The notes: a model not told the origin generated them from the letters alone. DNA of 64,000 nucleotides from Gari tellinella (GCA_922989275.2 OV277858.1:372001-436000); one strand, 5' to 3'; shown: positions 1-10,968, numbered from the stretch's first letter. Translations and numbers: made by a program.

Positions 1-1
1 C

Positions 2-3000
2 AACCAGGATGCTGTTTTGGGTCACGCTGAGAAAATCCAGGTAATAAAGGGTGAGATAAAAAGAGAAGAGAACCCCTCAGAATCAGCCAATGTTAAGTCG
101 ATACGTAGAATTGTGGTCGAGAAAAGAGCAGAACCAATAGTCCCTGAAGCTGCAGAAGGAGTAGAGAGGACATACGGAACTAAAGACATCCCGCATCATC
201 TGAAAGGCCTGTATGAAAAGTCGATTCAGGACAGAAGTGCTGGGGAACAACAAGCTATTGCAAAGATCCTAATAAGGTTCAAGGACACCTTTTCAGTAAA
301 TGACCTTGACCTTGGTTTGACCCATTTAACAGAACACCCTATTGACACAGGCGACGCCAAACCAGTAAAGCAGCCCCCAAGGAGAGTCCCGATGGCATTC
401 GCGGAACAAGAAAAGAAAGCCGTAGAAGAACTCCTGGCCAAAGGTGTAGCGAGGAAGAGTACATCGCCATGGGCGAGTCCAATATGTCTGGTCGCGAAGA
501 AAAATGGGCAACTACGCCCTTGCGTCGACTACAGGAGGGTGAATGCCCTCGTTAAACCAGACGGTTTTCCGTTGCCAAGAATTCAAGATTGTCTAGACGC
601 GGTTGCTGGGTCAGCGCTTTTTAGCACTTTTGACTTGACAAGCGGATATTTCCAAATTCCGCTCAAAGCCGAGGATATCCCAAAGACGTCATTTGTATGC
701 AAATATGGTCAGTTTGAGATGCTCAGGATGCCTTTCGGATTAAATTGCAGTGGAAATACTTTCCAACGAACGATGGAACTGGCTCTGCAAGGCTTACAGT
801 GGGAAACCTGCATCATCTATATCGATGACATTATAGTATTTGGAACAACCTTTTCCGAGCATATGGATAGAGAATATGAGGTATTGTCGAGGATTGAAGC
901 AGCCGGTATGAAGCTAAAACCAGAGAAGTGCGAACTGCTTCAAACCCAAGTCATTTTTCTAGGCCATTCGGTATCTGGAGAAGGGATCCAACCAAACCCC
1001 GTCAATATTGCGAAGATCATAGAATGGCCTGTTCCAACGAATGTGAAGCAAATTCGCCAATTTGTAGCTATGGGGTCCTACTATCGTCGCTTTGTCAAAG
1101 ACTTTGCTAAGATCGCGCGGCCAATGTTAGAGCTGACCAAGAAGGGGAAGAAGTTCATATGGGACCAGTGGTGTGAAAGCTCTTTCAAGAGCCTTAAACA
1201 AGCTTTGACGAGTCCAGAAGTGATGGGTTACCCTCTACAGGATGGTGGATCTTTCATCCTAGATGTGGACGCCAGCGATGTGGGTCTGGGCGGAGTCCTT
1301 CACCAGGTTCAAGATGACAGAGAAAGGGTAATTGCATACGCGAGTAGAGCGCTAAACAAAGCCGAAAGAAATTACTGTATCACTGAAAAGGAGTTACTTG
1401 CAATCCGCTACTTTGTTGAGTATTTCCGACAATACCTTCTCGGTCGAAGATCCATCGTGAGAAGCGACCATCAAGCATTGGTGTGGCTATTCAAGTTGAA
1501 AGAGCCACGAGGCAAAACAGCGAGATGGATTGAAATCTTAGCACAATACGATTTCTCAATAGAATACAGAGCGGGAAAGAAACAAGGGCACTGTGATGCG
1601 CTTTCCCGTTGTGACAACCCAAAAGACTGCGATTGTCCTGACGCGGACATGGATGAGCCATTGAAGTGTGGTCCTTGTAAGAAGTGTGTAAAACGGGCAC
1701 AAGACATGCAGTGGCAGGGAAACAGCAAACCTGTGATTGAAACGTCTGTAACAAATACAGACGAGCAGAAGCAAGTAACGGTGCAGAGCGAGACAGTGAG
1801 GGCTACAGGAACAGAGACCGATGAAGAGCCGGGGACTTCAACAGGGAGAAGTGGCAAGAGGTCTAGCAAAGACAGTACCCTTACCTTGGCAGGCGACAAA
1901 AGTATATCGGATCTGAGACGCCTCCAAGTACAGGATCCTGACATTGGGCCTATCCTGACAGCAAAAATCCAAGGAAGTCGACCTACCAGTGATGAGATGC
2001 TTAGACTTAGCCCAGCTTCAAGACACTACTGGATTATTTGGGATGCTTTGTCTGTGGTAGAGGGTCTGCTGTGCAAAGCATACTTCAAAAAGAACCTTAC
2101 TGGATGTCACACGCAATTTGTTGCCCCAGAAGCCATGAAGAAAGATGTTATGTTTGAAAGCCATGACATGGTCATATCAGGACACTTAGGATGCAAGAAG
2201 ACCCTAGAGAAGATCCGCCAGAGGTATTACTGGTATGCTATGAAGCAAGACATTGTCCTACATGTGAAGCAATGTGATGTTTGCGCTAGCGATAAGAAGC
2301 CGATCAAGACCCCGAAGGCTCCAATGGGAACGATCGCTACTGGCTCCCCTCTTGATGTGGTAGCAACCGATTACCTTGGACCCCTTCCAGTCACAGAGCA
2401 AGGGAACCGCTACATCCTGGTGCTTACTGATCATTTCAGCAAATATGTAGAAGTCATAGCGGTGCCAGACCAGACGGCAGAGACCTGTGCCAGCAAGATA
2501 CTTAACGAGTTAATTTCAAGGTGGGGTTGTCCACTAAGTATTCACAGCGACAGGGGGTCCAATTACGAGAGTAGAATCTTCCAGGAACTGTGTCGCATGC
2601 TTGAGATCAGGAAAACCCGTACGAGCCCGAGGAATCCTCGCTGTAACGGACAGACGGAGCGCTTTAACAGAACCCTGATCCACATGATAAAGGCCTACCT
2701 TTGCGGCGAACAAGACCAGTGGGACCGGAACCTTGGTTGCCTGGCAGGAGCATACAGAGCAACTCCGAATGAATCGACAGGACTCACACCAAACTTGCTC
2801 AGCATAGGCAGGGAAGTCCGGCTACCATCCGAATTAGTGTTTAGCAGCCAGTCCAAGACGAACAACAGTGCTATCACTTCATACGGCTTATACGTTGACA
2901 AACTCAAGAGCAGAATGCAGAGAGCCCACCAAGTCGCTCGGGAACATCTTGCAGCCTCAACAAAGCGACACAAGGCGATGTACGACGCAAGAATTTCCAT

Positions 3001-3250
3001 CAACAAATACCAAGTAGGTGATGCTGTGTGGTGTCTGGATGAAACTCGCAAAGTAGGCGTTGCGCCGAAGCTGGAGAGATCATATGAAGGACCCTACATG
3101 GTAAAGAGGAAAATCACAGAGGTCAACTTCATTTTGCAAGTCGACAGAAGTGGCAAAGAAAAGATGGTCCATCACAACAAGCGGAAGCCATACGAGGGGA
3201 TAAGCTTACCTAGATGGATCAAGAGAGCGACCAGAAAGAACAAAGATTAA
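2..3250 (+). CDS. pol: Ty3/gypsy Pol polyprotein (RT-RNase H-integrase), 5'-partial
   Basis: The polyprotein copies the element RNA into DNA and inserts it into the genome. The frame is open to the window edge, and the codon at 17 is TTG, so the real start lies further left. Numbering from codon 17: RT spans about 115-300 with the catalytic YIDD at 268-271; RNase H begins near residue 415 (DVDASDVGLGG); the H2C2 zinc finger of integrase spans about 716-760; the integrase catalytic core has D near 785 (ATDYLG), D in HSDRGSNYES near 845 and E in NGQTERF near 881. The C-terminal tail (about 985-1065) is basic and resembles the usual post-core integrase tail. Linker residues 545-640 are Ser/Thr/Glu-rich. 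All catalytic motifs look intact. Gag and protease are not seen. Confidence 0.95.
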   Translation, partial: NQDAVLGHAEKIQVIKGEIKREENPSESANVKSIRRIVVEKRAEPIVPEAAEGVERTYGTKDIPHHLKGLYEKSIQDRSAGEQQAIAKILIRFKDTFSVNDLDLGLTHLTEHPIDTGDAKPVKQPPRRVPMAFAEQEKKAVEELLAKGVARKSTSPWASPICLVAKKNGQLRPCVDYRRVNALVKPDGFPLPRIQDCLDAVAGSALFSTFDLTSGYFQIPLKAEDIPKTSFVCKYGQFEMLRMPFGLNCSGNTFQRTMELALQGLQWETCIIYIDDIIVFGTTFSEHMDREYEVLSRIEAAGMKLKPEKCELLQTQVIFLGHSVSGEGIQPNPVNIAKIIEWPVPTNVKQIRQFVAMGSYYRRFVKDFAKIARPMLELTKKGKKFIWDQWCESSFKSLKQALTSPEVMGYPLQDGGSFILDVDASDVGLGGVLHQVQDDRERVIAYASRALNKAERNYCITEKELLAIRYFVEYFRQYLLGRRSIVRSDHQALVWLFKLKEPRGKTARWIEILAQYDFSIEYRAGKKQGHCDALSRCDNPKDCDCPDADMDEPLKCGPCKKCVKRAQDMQWQGNSKPVIETSVTNTDEQKQVTVQSETVRATGTETDEEPGTSTGRSGKRSSKDSTLTLAGDKSISDLRRLQVQDPDIGPILTAKIQGSRPTSDEMLRLSPASRHYWIIWDALSVVEGLLCKAYFKKNLTGCHTQFVAPEAMKKDVMFESHDMVISGHLGCKKTLEKIRQRYYWYAMKQDIVLHVKQCDVCASDKKPIKTPKAPMGTIATGSPLDVVATDYLGPLPVTEQGNRYILVLTDHFSKYVEVIAVPDQTAETCASKILNELISRWGCPLSIHSDRGSNYESRIFQELCRMLEIRKTRTSPRNPRCNGQTERFNRTLIHMIKAYLCGEQDQWDRNLGCLAGAYRATPNESTGLTPNLLSIGREVRLPSELVFSSQSKTNNSAITSYGLYVDKLKSRMQRAHQVAREHLAASTKRHKAMYDARISINKYQVGDAVWCLDETRKVGVAPKLERSYEGPYMVKRKITEVNFILQVDRSGKEKMVHHNKRKPYEGISLPRWIKRATRKNKD

Positions 3251-4110
3251 GAGGTTCAGAGGGAATGTCTGAGCATCATTCCGAGAGAAAATGTACATAA
3301 TTAGGTTAATCAATTGTAATATAGAAGTCAAATTAACAGAAATTATTTCTAATGTTATATGTGAAGCAAATGTTATATTTACTTGGTTACTGCCACGTTT
3401 CATGTTAACTATGAAGGGAGAAAGGCCAGTGTGTAAGATACGTTGATAACCTGTATTTCTAAAGTTAGTTAAAGTATCATATATTTAATCGAACAGCCTC
3501 TTAGCACAGTACCAGTATGATGCTTGGACCCTCGTAAACAGATTGCAAGAGTGCCCAACGGTCCTGATGAGTCTAGAGAAAGGGAAGTTATGCGACACGA
3601 CGAGATATGTCATGCCAGCTAACTACTATGGTTCTCATTAAGGGCTAAGATTAACACTTACAGATCACTTAAGGAAAGCGCATGTCTAACCTGAGATGCA
3701 GCTAAGGCTAGCTGTTGCATTTTAGTTTCCTTATTTTTACTTTTATGTCACAGAGAGAGTGAAAGATGAGTATCAAAGGTCTAGTCGACAAGGGGCCTAC
3801 TCGGGAAATAGTATAACGGAATACGAGGGCCAGGGCCCGTTAGATGTTTTACCTGACATTTGTTATTAGCTGATGGGAATGGACCCCAGATAGAGAGACA
3901 GGTTAAATTGCAAAATAAGTGGCATCATGTAGGAGTTAGTGGTTAGTTTTGCAATGCATTTGGTTTACAGAAGACACAGGAGGGTGTGACTGGTAGAAAA
4001 TTGAGCTAGGAGGAGAGATGGAAATAGAATTAAGAAGTTGTATGAGATAAACCCAATACCAACGCCACTGACAACATCTCTTATATATTTCAGTCAGACA
4101 ACTAACTAAT
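3251..4110 (+). other. Non-coding gap between pol and downstream ORF, with possible 3' splice site
   Basis: No convincing ORF is present. A TATATATTTCAG acceptor-like tract ends at about 4093, 17 bp before the ATG at 4111. This would fit expression of the downstream ORF from a spliced subgenomic RNA, as env is expressed in errantiviruses. The splice site is inferred from sequence alone. Confidence 0.4.
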
Positions 4111-4494
4111 ATGGCGTCCATGGCTACACCAGAAAGAAGGAGAAAAGCGTATCAGTGTCTCAGATGTCTGCACAAGATGGATAGGACATACATAGGGGCC
4201 AGATACAGGGTGACGAATCACTTCCTGAAACAACACCTGAACTTAGATGAGGTACCTTTTTACTGCAAGTTGTGTCTGTTCAGGTGTTTTAAGAGGGAAG
4301 ACTTAGTTCAGCATAGAACATCGTTTACCAGGCACCACATGATGTTGAAGGAGAAGGGGTTAGAGGATGATGACAACATGATGGTGGAAAATCCTAGGCC
4401 CTACCATGTGACAGACAGAGATGTGGCGGCGTTGTCCCAGGATGAGTCACTGGCGCATTGGACCAGGGACACCAAGAAGGCACGGGACCTCTAG
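4111..4494 (+). CDS. Element-encoded zinc-finger protein, N-terminal part
   Basis: This 127-aa ORF follows pol in the same element. Residues 14-40 carry CLRC followed by paired His (HFLKQH), and residues 50-75 carry CKLC..CF...QH....RHH, so two C2H2/C2HC-like fingers are likely. No signal peptide or membrane segment is visible, so it is not a normal envelope protein. It ends in frame 1 at 4494, and the next ORF opens in frame 3 with a 37-bp overlap. The two together probably form one protein, divided either by a one-base lesion or by programmed frameshifting near 4470-4490. A role in binding element RNA or DNA is inference. Confidence 0.6.
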   Translation: MASMATPERRRKAYQCLRCLHKMDRTYIGARYRVTNHFLKQHLNLDEVPFYCKLCLFRCFKREDLVQHRTSFTRHHMMLKEKGLEDDDNMMVENPRPYHVTDRDVAALSQDESLAHWTRDTKKARDL

Positions 4495-5294
4495 CCAAGG
4501 CCATAGGGATGAACTTCCCTGAGGGACTACAATCAGCCAGTCCGGCTTCTTCAGGAGTGGCAACGCCGATGACAGCTCTAGCGGCTCCCCAGTCCAGCGC
4601 AGAGGTACCCCATGGACAGGCCTTTCTGCAGCTCCAACAGCTCATTGCGAGCGCCTTTCAGCCCGTCCTGGGAAACCTACTGTCTGCCAACCAGCCAGCT
4701 GCTGCAGTGAACGTCGCCGGTACCGCTACTCCAAATGCAGAGGATACTGAGATAAAGAGATACCCTGATAATGTAGACCCGTTGAGGATAGAGGAGGCCG
4801 CATTACTGGAGGTGACCACGAGCCGAGCAAGACAACCCTCCTCAACACCAAAGGGGAAGGCGTCTGAGGATGATGCGGAGGACATTATGGCGGACATTCT
4901 ACCATCAAAGTCACCAAAACTAGACTTTGATGATAGGTCTGATTCGCAGAGTCCTCCCTCCGTATCATCATCAGCGTCGGACTCTTCATCTGACGGCGAG
5001 AGTGAGGCTTTAAATGAGTTAAAGGCAGAGGTAGCGCAGAACTCTAGGTTAATGAAGAAGCAGGGAGCCAACTTAGCCAAGTTAACGGAGCTGGTTGTCG
5101 GTCTGGCCCAGACCATCAACGCCAATGTTACCAAGAAGTGTGATGCGGGGACCCAGACCGCTAGACAAAGGAGCCCCGCCCGTAGGTCACCGGAACAACA
5201 TAGGCATCGATCAGATGAAAGACGGGTCAGACCTTCTTCCAGCTCAGCTAGCAGAAACAAGAGTAGCCATCAGCCTTCCTCCTATAGACGTTAA
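4458..5294 (+). CDS. Element-encoded Ser-rich, coiled-coil, basic-tail protein
   Basis: This 278-aa ORF overlaps the preceding zinc-finger ORF in another frame. It shows an Ala/Pro-rich N-terminal third, an acidic Ser/Asp-rich middle (about 150-185), a heptad-like segment around 187-225 (LNELKAEV...LAKLTELVVGLAQ), and an Arg/Ser-rich basic tail (about 235-278). This layout suggests a self-associating nucleic-acid-binding protein. I do not recognise a named family. The ATG at 4458 may not be a true start if translation enters from the upstream ORF. It sits between pol and the 3' LTR, in the position of env, but lacks hydrophobic segments. Confidence 0.55.
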   Translation: MDQGHQEGTGPLAKAIGMNFPEGLQSASPASSGVATPMTALAAPQSSAEVPHGQAFLQLQQLIASAFQPVLGNLLSANQPAAAVNVAGTATPNAEDTEIKRYPDNVDPLRIEEAALLEVTTSRARQPSSTPKGKASEDDAEDIMADILPSKSPKLDFDDRSDSQSPPSVSSSASDSSSDGESEALNELKAEVAQNSRLMKKQGANLAKLTELVVGLAQTINANVTKKCDAGTQTARQRSPARRSPEQHRHRSDERRVRPSSSSASRNKSSHQPSSYRR

Positions 5295-6448
5295 TTGAAA
5301 AGACATTCATAAAACATTCCATTTTTTTAAATTTATAAACAACATAAGTCAGAACTCCATAGCATAATTGATTTATTGATACTGGTTTTCAAAAGTTTTT
5401 ATGTATAGTAAGTTAACTAAACAATGGTCATCACCAAAGTTTGGCAGCCTAGAGTAGGTTGTCTAACTTTGATGATGACCGCTTGAAAATACTTTTACAT
5501 AATGTAAGTTTAAAGGGAAATAGCTTGGACTTTGAAAATTCATCATTTCCACACATGTTAGGTGTCCAGGTTCTTTCTTTTATCTGGCTCTGGAGTGCTG
5601 AAATTAGAAAGCAAAAGCTCTTATTTGATGTCAAAGGTTGGTGTTAGATTTGATCCTAATTGAATTTGGGAATAAATCTATTACCGTACGTTTTTTCTTT
5701 AAGATTTATAAATTGCATTGTTTGAAGTAAAGTGAATCAAAATCTAATAGCAATGATATTGGGTTTTAATCTAGTAAGGGCTTTTACATAAATTTATTAT
5801 CAGCATTTGAAATGCTGTGTGTAAGCATAAGTTTAAAGAAATTTCATAAACGTGGAAATATACTTGCATTTTAGAGACGCATTTGATGCTCGTGTAATAA
5901 TCTTTCAGTGTTATAATGTGGGTAGTGTACCCAATAAAGAAAGAATATTGTAATACTTAAGGTATAAGTGCATGTATTCTAGGTCGTTCTATTTGTCATT
6001 CTCATTGTTCGAGGTAAAAGGGGCACTCATTGAGCTCCCCTTTGATGTCGATCAATGCGAATGCATTGAATGAAAGTAAGAAAGTATTTGAGACTTAATT
6101 AATGTTGTTTAAGGTTGTCTAGTTGTTAGTGTTCTCATTGTTCGAGATTAAAGGGTGCTCACATGGGCTCCTTTTCGATGTCGATCAGTGCGAATGCCTT
6201 CTGTGAAAGTGATAGCTACATGCTAGATAGAAAGCATTTTTGTTGAATACATACATGTGATATTGACTGTTTCATCTTGTACGAAATATCAACATTTTGC
6301 ACATTGTTTATAGAGTTAATTGGTTGTTCTTAGAACAATCTTACTGTTCAAATACTAAGTTATTAGTTTGGTAGTAAAATGTTGATGTTTCAGTCAGTTA
6401 TTGACGCTTAATGTTAGCAGGAGCTTAACATATTTGAGAGGGGGGTAA
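5295..6448 (+). other. 3' untranslated region of the Ty3/gypsy element, with an internal direct repeat
   Basis: There is no coding sequence. An ~85-bp unit occurs twice, at about 5999-6080 and 6131-6212. Both copies contain TCTCATTGTTCGAG, a run of A and G, CTCC, then GATGTCGATCA and GTGCGAATGC-like sequence. The stretch ends in TTGAGAGGGGGG, a good polypurine tract for plus-strand priming, directly before the LTR. Confidence 0.6.
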
Positions 6449-7068
6449 TGTAATGTCCTGGTTTTCGGTCGACAAACATGTTCATTGTTTGTCAGCACCC
6501 GCATTTATAATGCCAGCGTAAGTGGCTGTTTTCAAAAGTCATTTCATCATTATAATTCCATACTGTAATCTTTACGATATAAGCTACCTCTAGATCGTGT
6601 TAGCTCCCGCAGCATCTTTTATTAGGCCTGTATGTGTATTTGTTCTCGTTCATAGTTGCTAGAAGCAAGTGCTTCGACGCCATCTTGTTTTATGCTAAAG
6701 TGATGAATTGTGGGTCGCAACCTTGGTTTCATGTACATAGTACAGTAGCGGCAAGATTTCAACCTACGAAAGCTCTTTGAAAAGTAATTTATTCCATATT
6801 TTAGCTATGAGCGTCCCTTCTGTGTATATTCCCCCTCATGTTTATAACATTCTTGTATTTTTAGAAAGGGATATTGGTACTGTTTTAGTCATTTTTAGGT
6901 CCGCGCAGTGCCAGCGTCTTCGCATACCATATAAGGAGTGCACACTTGGTGTGCACTCCATATAAGGAGTGCACACTTTGGTGCGGTTTTTGTGCAACAG
7001 ATTTTCGGTGCGATTTTAACGTTAAATCGCACCAGAAATTTGGTGCACACCACGTGACCAATTTTCTG

Positions 7069-7076
7069 TATAAATA
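7069..7076 (+). promoter_or_regulatory. TATA box in LTR
   Basis: TATAAATA lies within the LTR about 150 bp before the poly(A) signal, the expected spacing for an LTR with a short R region. An E-box-like CACGTG lies about 18 bp upstream. Confidence 0.6.
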
Positions 7077-7218
7077 CCCCGGGTTGCAGACGAATCGAGG
7101 ACTCTCGAGATAGAATTTCAAGGTGCGGCACCATATTGCCTTACTCTTTTAGAATAGAATTAGTTAGAAATAGAAGAAGTCTAGTGACTTGAGGTTTACT
7201 ATAATTGAGTAGGATATA

Positions 7219-7224
7219 AATAAA
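7219..7224 (+). terminator. Polyadenylation signal AATAAA in LTR
   Basis: A canonical AATAAA hexamer lies in the downstream half of the LTR, where the R/U5 boundary would be expected. Confidence 0.6.
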
Positions 7225-7407
7225 GCATCACATAAAATTTGATTAAGCCTTACTTTTACTTTATTTGCCGCACGAAAGAGAGTCCATTTTAGTTAATATT
7301 TATTTGAGAGAAAGAGAGAGAAAAAAGGGGTGATATTGAATCACGCTACCAATTTGGATCCAGATCAGACCCCTGAATTGACGTGTACTACCGCTCGGCA
7401 CGTGACA

Positions 7408-10400
7408 ATATCATCAATGGTTAAGACAGAATGGAACTTACTTTTAACAAGAATGAACTATTAAATATAGTAAAGTTTATATTCACTGGTAAACAATTTG
7501 ATTCAAATTATCTAAGTTTGTTAACAGAAATTCGCTGAATGTCCATATGTTTTAAGTTCATAGTACTTAAACTGGTAACATACTCGTAATATTCAAGAAC
7601 ATATATGACTGTTCAACGCCTTTCTAGAATGGTCACAGTGTTTATATATGCATAAATTTAAACATTCAATGATTCCATCTTGGATCGTTATACAGTCGTC
7701 AGTGTATTAGACATTTACTCGTTGATAGTTTTGTTATGTTAGGACTTGAAAGATCTGCAGTGGGTTCAGTAAAGAAATTGATGTCCGTTGTTGGCCATCG
7801 ATTGCGAGTTGGCTACCTGTCTGAAATACAGTGGAGAAAACGTTATCATTCAGTTCAAATGCAAACGTATTGCAATGAAATCATTAATTAGTTTTAATCC
7901 GAGTGGCAAACAGTTTGGAGCCTTATCAGACGCCGAGTTATCCGGCGTCTGATCTGACTTAAAACTGTTTGTAAGCGTGAACGCGGTTATTTTGAAAGAA
8001 TATGTTTTCTCTACTGGATTATGCACGCTGCACACGGGACACACATTGGGAATATTAACAGCAAACAGTGGTAATTGAACACGCTGCAGGTATTTTCGTG
8101 TTTATTAGCAGACGGCATGTTTAACAGAAAATAATTACATAGCGGAAATGTTAAAACTCTTTTTTACTAGGAAACGTAATAGTTTAGTTATTCAATGCCA
8201 ATCGAAAAGTATCATTATTAATAATCATGTCAAGTATTCTTCATACTACTGAAATACGGATTGGCTTTAAACAGCATTAGCACACATAGCCCGTATTTAA
8301 CGAGCATTCTACAGTATTAGACAGCACTTGGTAAAGCTTTTTGAAGTATAATTTGTTGATAATGTCGGTTCGTTATTAATATATGTGTTTAAAGAAACAC
8401 AACGGAACATGGTCGGTATCCAAACCGTTTACTTCCCCCTATTAACATAAAAAGGCAAGCCGATGGATTTTCAATATTGCAATTAAGTTTGGTATATTAT
8501 GTATGGCAACGGTATTTAATGACCATCGAAACGTACGGCAATGGTAAACTTTGCATTTGAAACTTTGCCCCGAGGGATACATAATCATTCCACTGTGACG
8601 ACTATACAGTTAAACCCCTTAAAATACTGGTTAAATAGTGTTTGTGTAAGCACTCAGTAATTTTCTTTTTAAATGCTAAATGAACACATGCACTTTTACA
8701 GACACATTTTAGATTATTCGAGTGTGACTTTGATCCCGTTAGGTTTACTCAGGGATATATATGCCCTTTCAATATAATAAAATAGTATGTACATGTTAAC
8801 ACAACTCTTTTTTATGAGTCATGTTTGATAATCTTTTAGGACTATAATTAGATAGTTTAAGCAGAGTATATTTTTCAAACATTATAATGGTGTGATAGCT
8901 TGACTGGTGCATGTATATAAACATCAAGCATTTTGATTACGTGAACAGTCTAGATCCATAAAAACGATGTGCTTTATGAAAACTGAATTAGACACGTTTT
9001 TATAATGGCAAAAACCGCAGTTTGATCTGTCCTAGTAGTTATAAATCGAAACAAATACGATATAAATCATGTCTGCTTCAACGCCATATCCCTCGTAATA
9101 TGTAGAGGCGTTTAGTGACACGCGTCTCTCGATTTAGTATCAGAACAGTTTGTGTACTGTCTATCGTATATCAATGCCCAAATACACATGTTCGACAGCA
9201 CGGCCGATTATTCGTATAGCGCGGGCGTACGGAGAAAGGTAATATAATTAAAAATAAAATTCTGACATAGACAACCATGTAATGAATTGGTAAGAAAAAT
9301 AAAGTAGACGGCTTCTGAAGATGGCAATACATTGATAAGAATAGAAGGCTAAAGAAGATGTCCTTATCCTGATTTGGCCATGTTTTGGATTCATTTAAAT
9401 CTAGGTATTAAATATTCGAAATAAGGGGACGGGTCGTAGGTTTTGCGCCGTTGTTACTCGCGTACGTTATTCGTATTTTTTTTATCAGAACTAAGAATCA
9501 ACTTTAGAATGTTAGCACACAGTAACACGTGATAAATCCTCGATATTGAAAGTAAAAGGAATATCAAAGACAATACTTAACCTCGCTTGGATGGTCACAC
9601 TAAGTCCGGTAAAAGTATTGAATTTAATTATCCGAAGTCTGTTTTATCTGTACACATGTTTAGGAACAAACTATTTGAGGTTCATCCCTTATATTTAATT
9701 GTTTGATGTCAACCCCCTCGTATGTGAGAATATCAGGGCTTCTCTGAACAAAATGCTATGACTATCAATCAGGAGTTATTCTTTTTCAATTACTTTCAAG
9801 CCTTATAAGAACACGTCGGGGAACCATTGAATGAACTGGAGTAATATCTATAAAGGAAAGACGATCTGGTGTCATTTCCGCATGTGCTACACCTAGCATG
9901 AGGTAATTTATTTATAGTTATTCCTTTCAGCTTCAGCCCTAATAAAAACAAGTTTATCTTTGAATTCATTCAAAAGTGTATATGTAACATCCATGCCATC
10001 CTTAAGATAATTGACCATGTTGTCAGACATGATTGCCTCCCTTTATATAGATGTTTTAGTAATGAGAAAAGAACTGACTCGATTAGCCAATTGAAACCTT
10101 GTTGTTTATGGGTGCCTAAGTTTTGGTGGATAATGAGCTTACCTGGGTGAGATGATCTTGGTTACGTCAGTTCAGTCCAGGCATTTGGAAAAACAACTCT
10201 TTAAAAATCATAAGTGTAAAACAAAAAGCAAAGTTAGGTAATACAGGATGGTTTGCTCATTTACTTTTTTATTCTTTATCAATATGGAAAACATAAGGGA
10301 GTTTTCATTATTCTTAAATTAATAACAATGGGAAAATAGTTCATTGTAACTGGGGAATATTTAGTTTGGTCGGGACCTTATAGTTTCATGTAGCATTGTT

Positions 10401-10702
10401 GTAAAGGACAGTTCACCTTTTCTTCCCGTCGATTCACTCAAACTAACCATTGAATTTCAGCATAACCAATTACTCACAGAGAGTGTGGCAAGGGGTAGCC
10501 AGGCTTCGTTCTCACAAGATATGTAGGTCTCATTGCTATTGTGAGGCCGGCCACTATATTTAAAAGCTAAAGCCTTCTATTTCTTTTAGTTTTAACATTT
10601 TATAAAGGTTAAAGTTATGCTCAAGTTAGCGTTACTAAATGCGTATTATGTTTGACATTTAAGTTAACGGAGTACAGAGCCATATTAAATCGTCACTTAA
10701 AC
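7408..10702. other. Non-genic DNA
   Basis: Apart from the hairpin element at 7829-7973 I see no gene, no long ORF and no clear repeat in this AT-rich stretch. Confidence 0.6.
7829..7973 (-). repeat. CAAACAGTTTG hairpin element, subfamily A
   Basis: On the minus strand a hairpin (7906-7973) is followed by a conserved tail ending TTCTCCACTG (at 7829). Stem ends are CAAACAGTTT and AAACTGTTTG. The inner stem pairs TCAGACGCC with GGCGTCTGA. The same hairpin-plus-tail layout occurs at 32095-32266 and 47380-47566, which defines a ~145-190-bp dispersed repeat. Confidence 0.8.
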
Positions 10703-10968
10703 GCCAAAAGGGTTCATCAACAGTTTTCACAGTTTTGAGATATAGCCCTTTGAAGTTTATAAGTGTCCTAAAAGTCCATTTTTACATTTACAAACATAAT
10801 ATACCACACACTTATAGTATATAGGTATGTTTAGTTGTCATATGAAAAGCATTTAAAATACATATCATTTAAAACGATATTTTGGTCAATTTGTTGATGA
10901 GCCCTTTTGGCATAGCAATTTTGTTGTTGTCAGGGTAGAATATTTACAGCCAAAAGGGCTCATCAGCT
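10703..10968. repeat. Foldback repeat with three alternating terminal units
   Basis: GCCAAAAGGGTTCATCAACA at 10703 is inverted at 10891-10911 (2 mismatches) and present again in direct orientation at 10949-10966. The outer pair bounds a 209-bp MITE-like unit. The second and third units form a perfect 17-bp stem with a 37-nt loop. Confidence 0.75.

Larger units (their letters stand above)
1..7407 (+). mobile_element. Ty3/gypsy LTR retrotransposon, 5' part outside window
   Basis: The block holds, in order, a pol ORF (RT, RNase H, integrase), an 860-bp gap, a two-part zinc-finger/coiled-coil ORF where an env would sit, a long 3' untranslated stretch, a purine-rich tract (6436-6445) and one LTR. 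The 5' LTR, primer binding site, gag and protease would lie left of the window. The pol ORF has no internal stops over more than 1,080 codons, so the copy is fairly young. Clade assignment is not possible by eye. Confidence 0.93.
6449..7407 (+). repeat. 3' long terminal repeat of the Ty3/gypsy element
   Basis: The LTR starts TGTAATGTCC right after the polypurine tract and ends CACGTGACA, giving TG...CA boundaries. It contains a TATA box (7069-7076) and a polyadenylation signal (7219-7224). Bases 6935-6959 form a palindrome (GGAGTGCACAC around a short loop), and part of it is repeated directly from about 6960. Without the 5' LTR the boundaries are inferred, and the target duplication (perhaps ATATC from 7408) cannot be confirmed. 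Confidence 0.8.

Noticed and set aside
1471..1944. Minus-strand 157-codon frame inside the pol gene
   Set aside because: It lies antisense to a clear RT/RNase H/linker coding frame and has no domain; it is a shadow frame.
4658..5260. Minus-strand 200-codon frame opposite the zinc-finger/coiled-coil ORF
   Set aside because: It is rich in Ser, Ala and Leu as expected from the complement of the plus-strand frame, and shows no motif.
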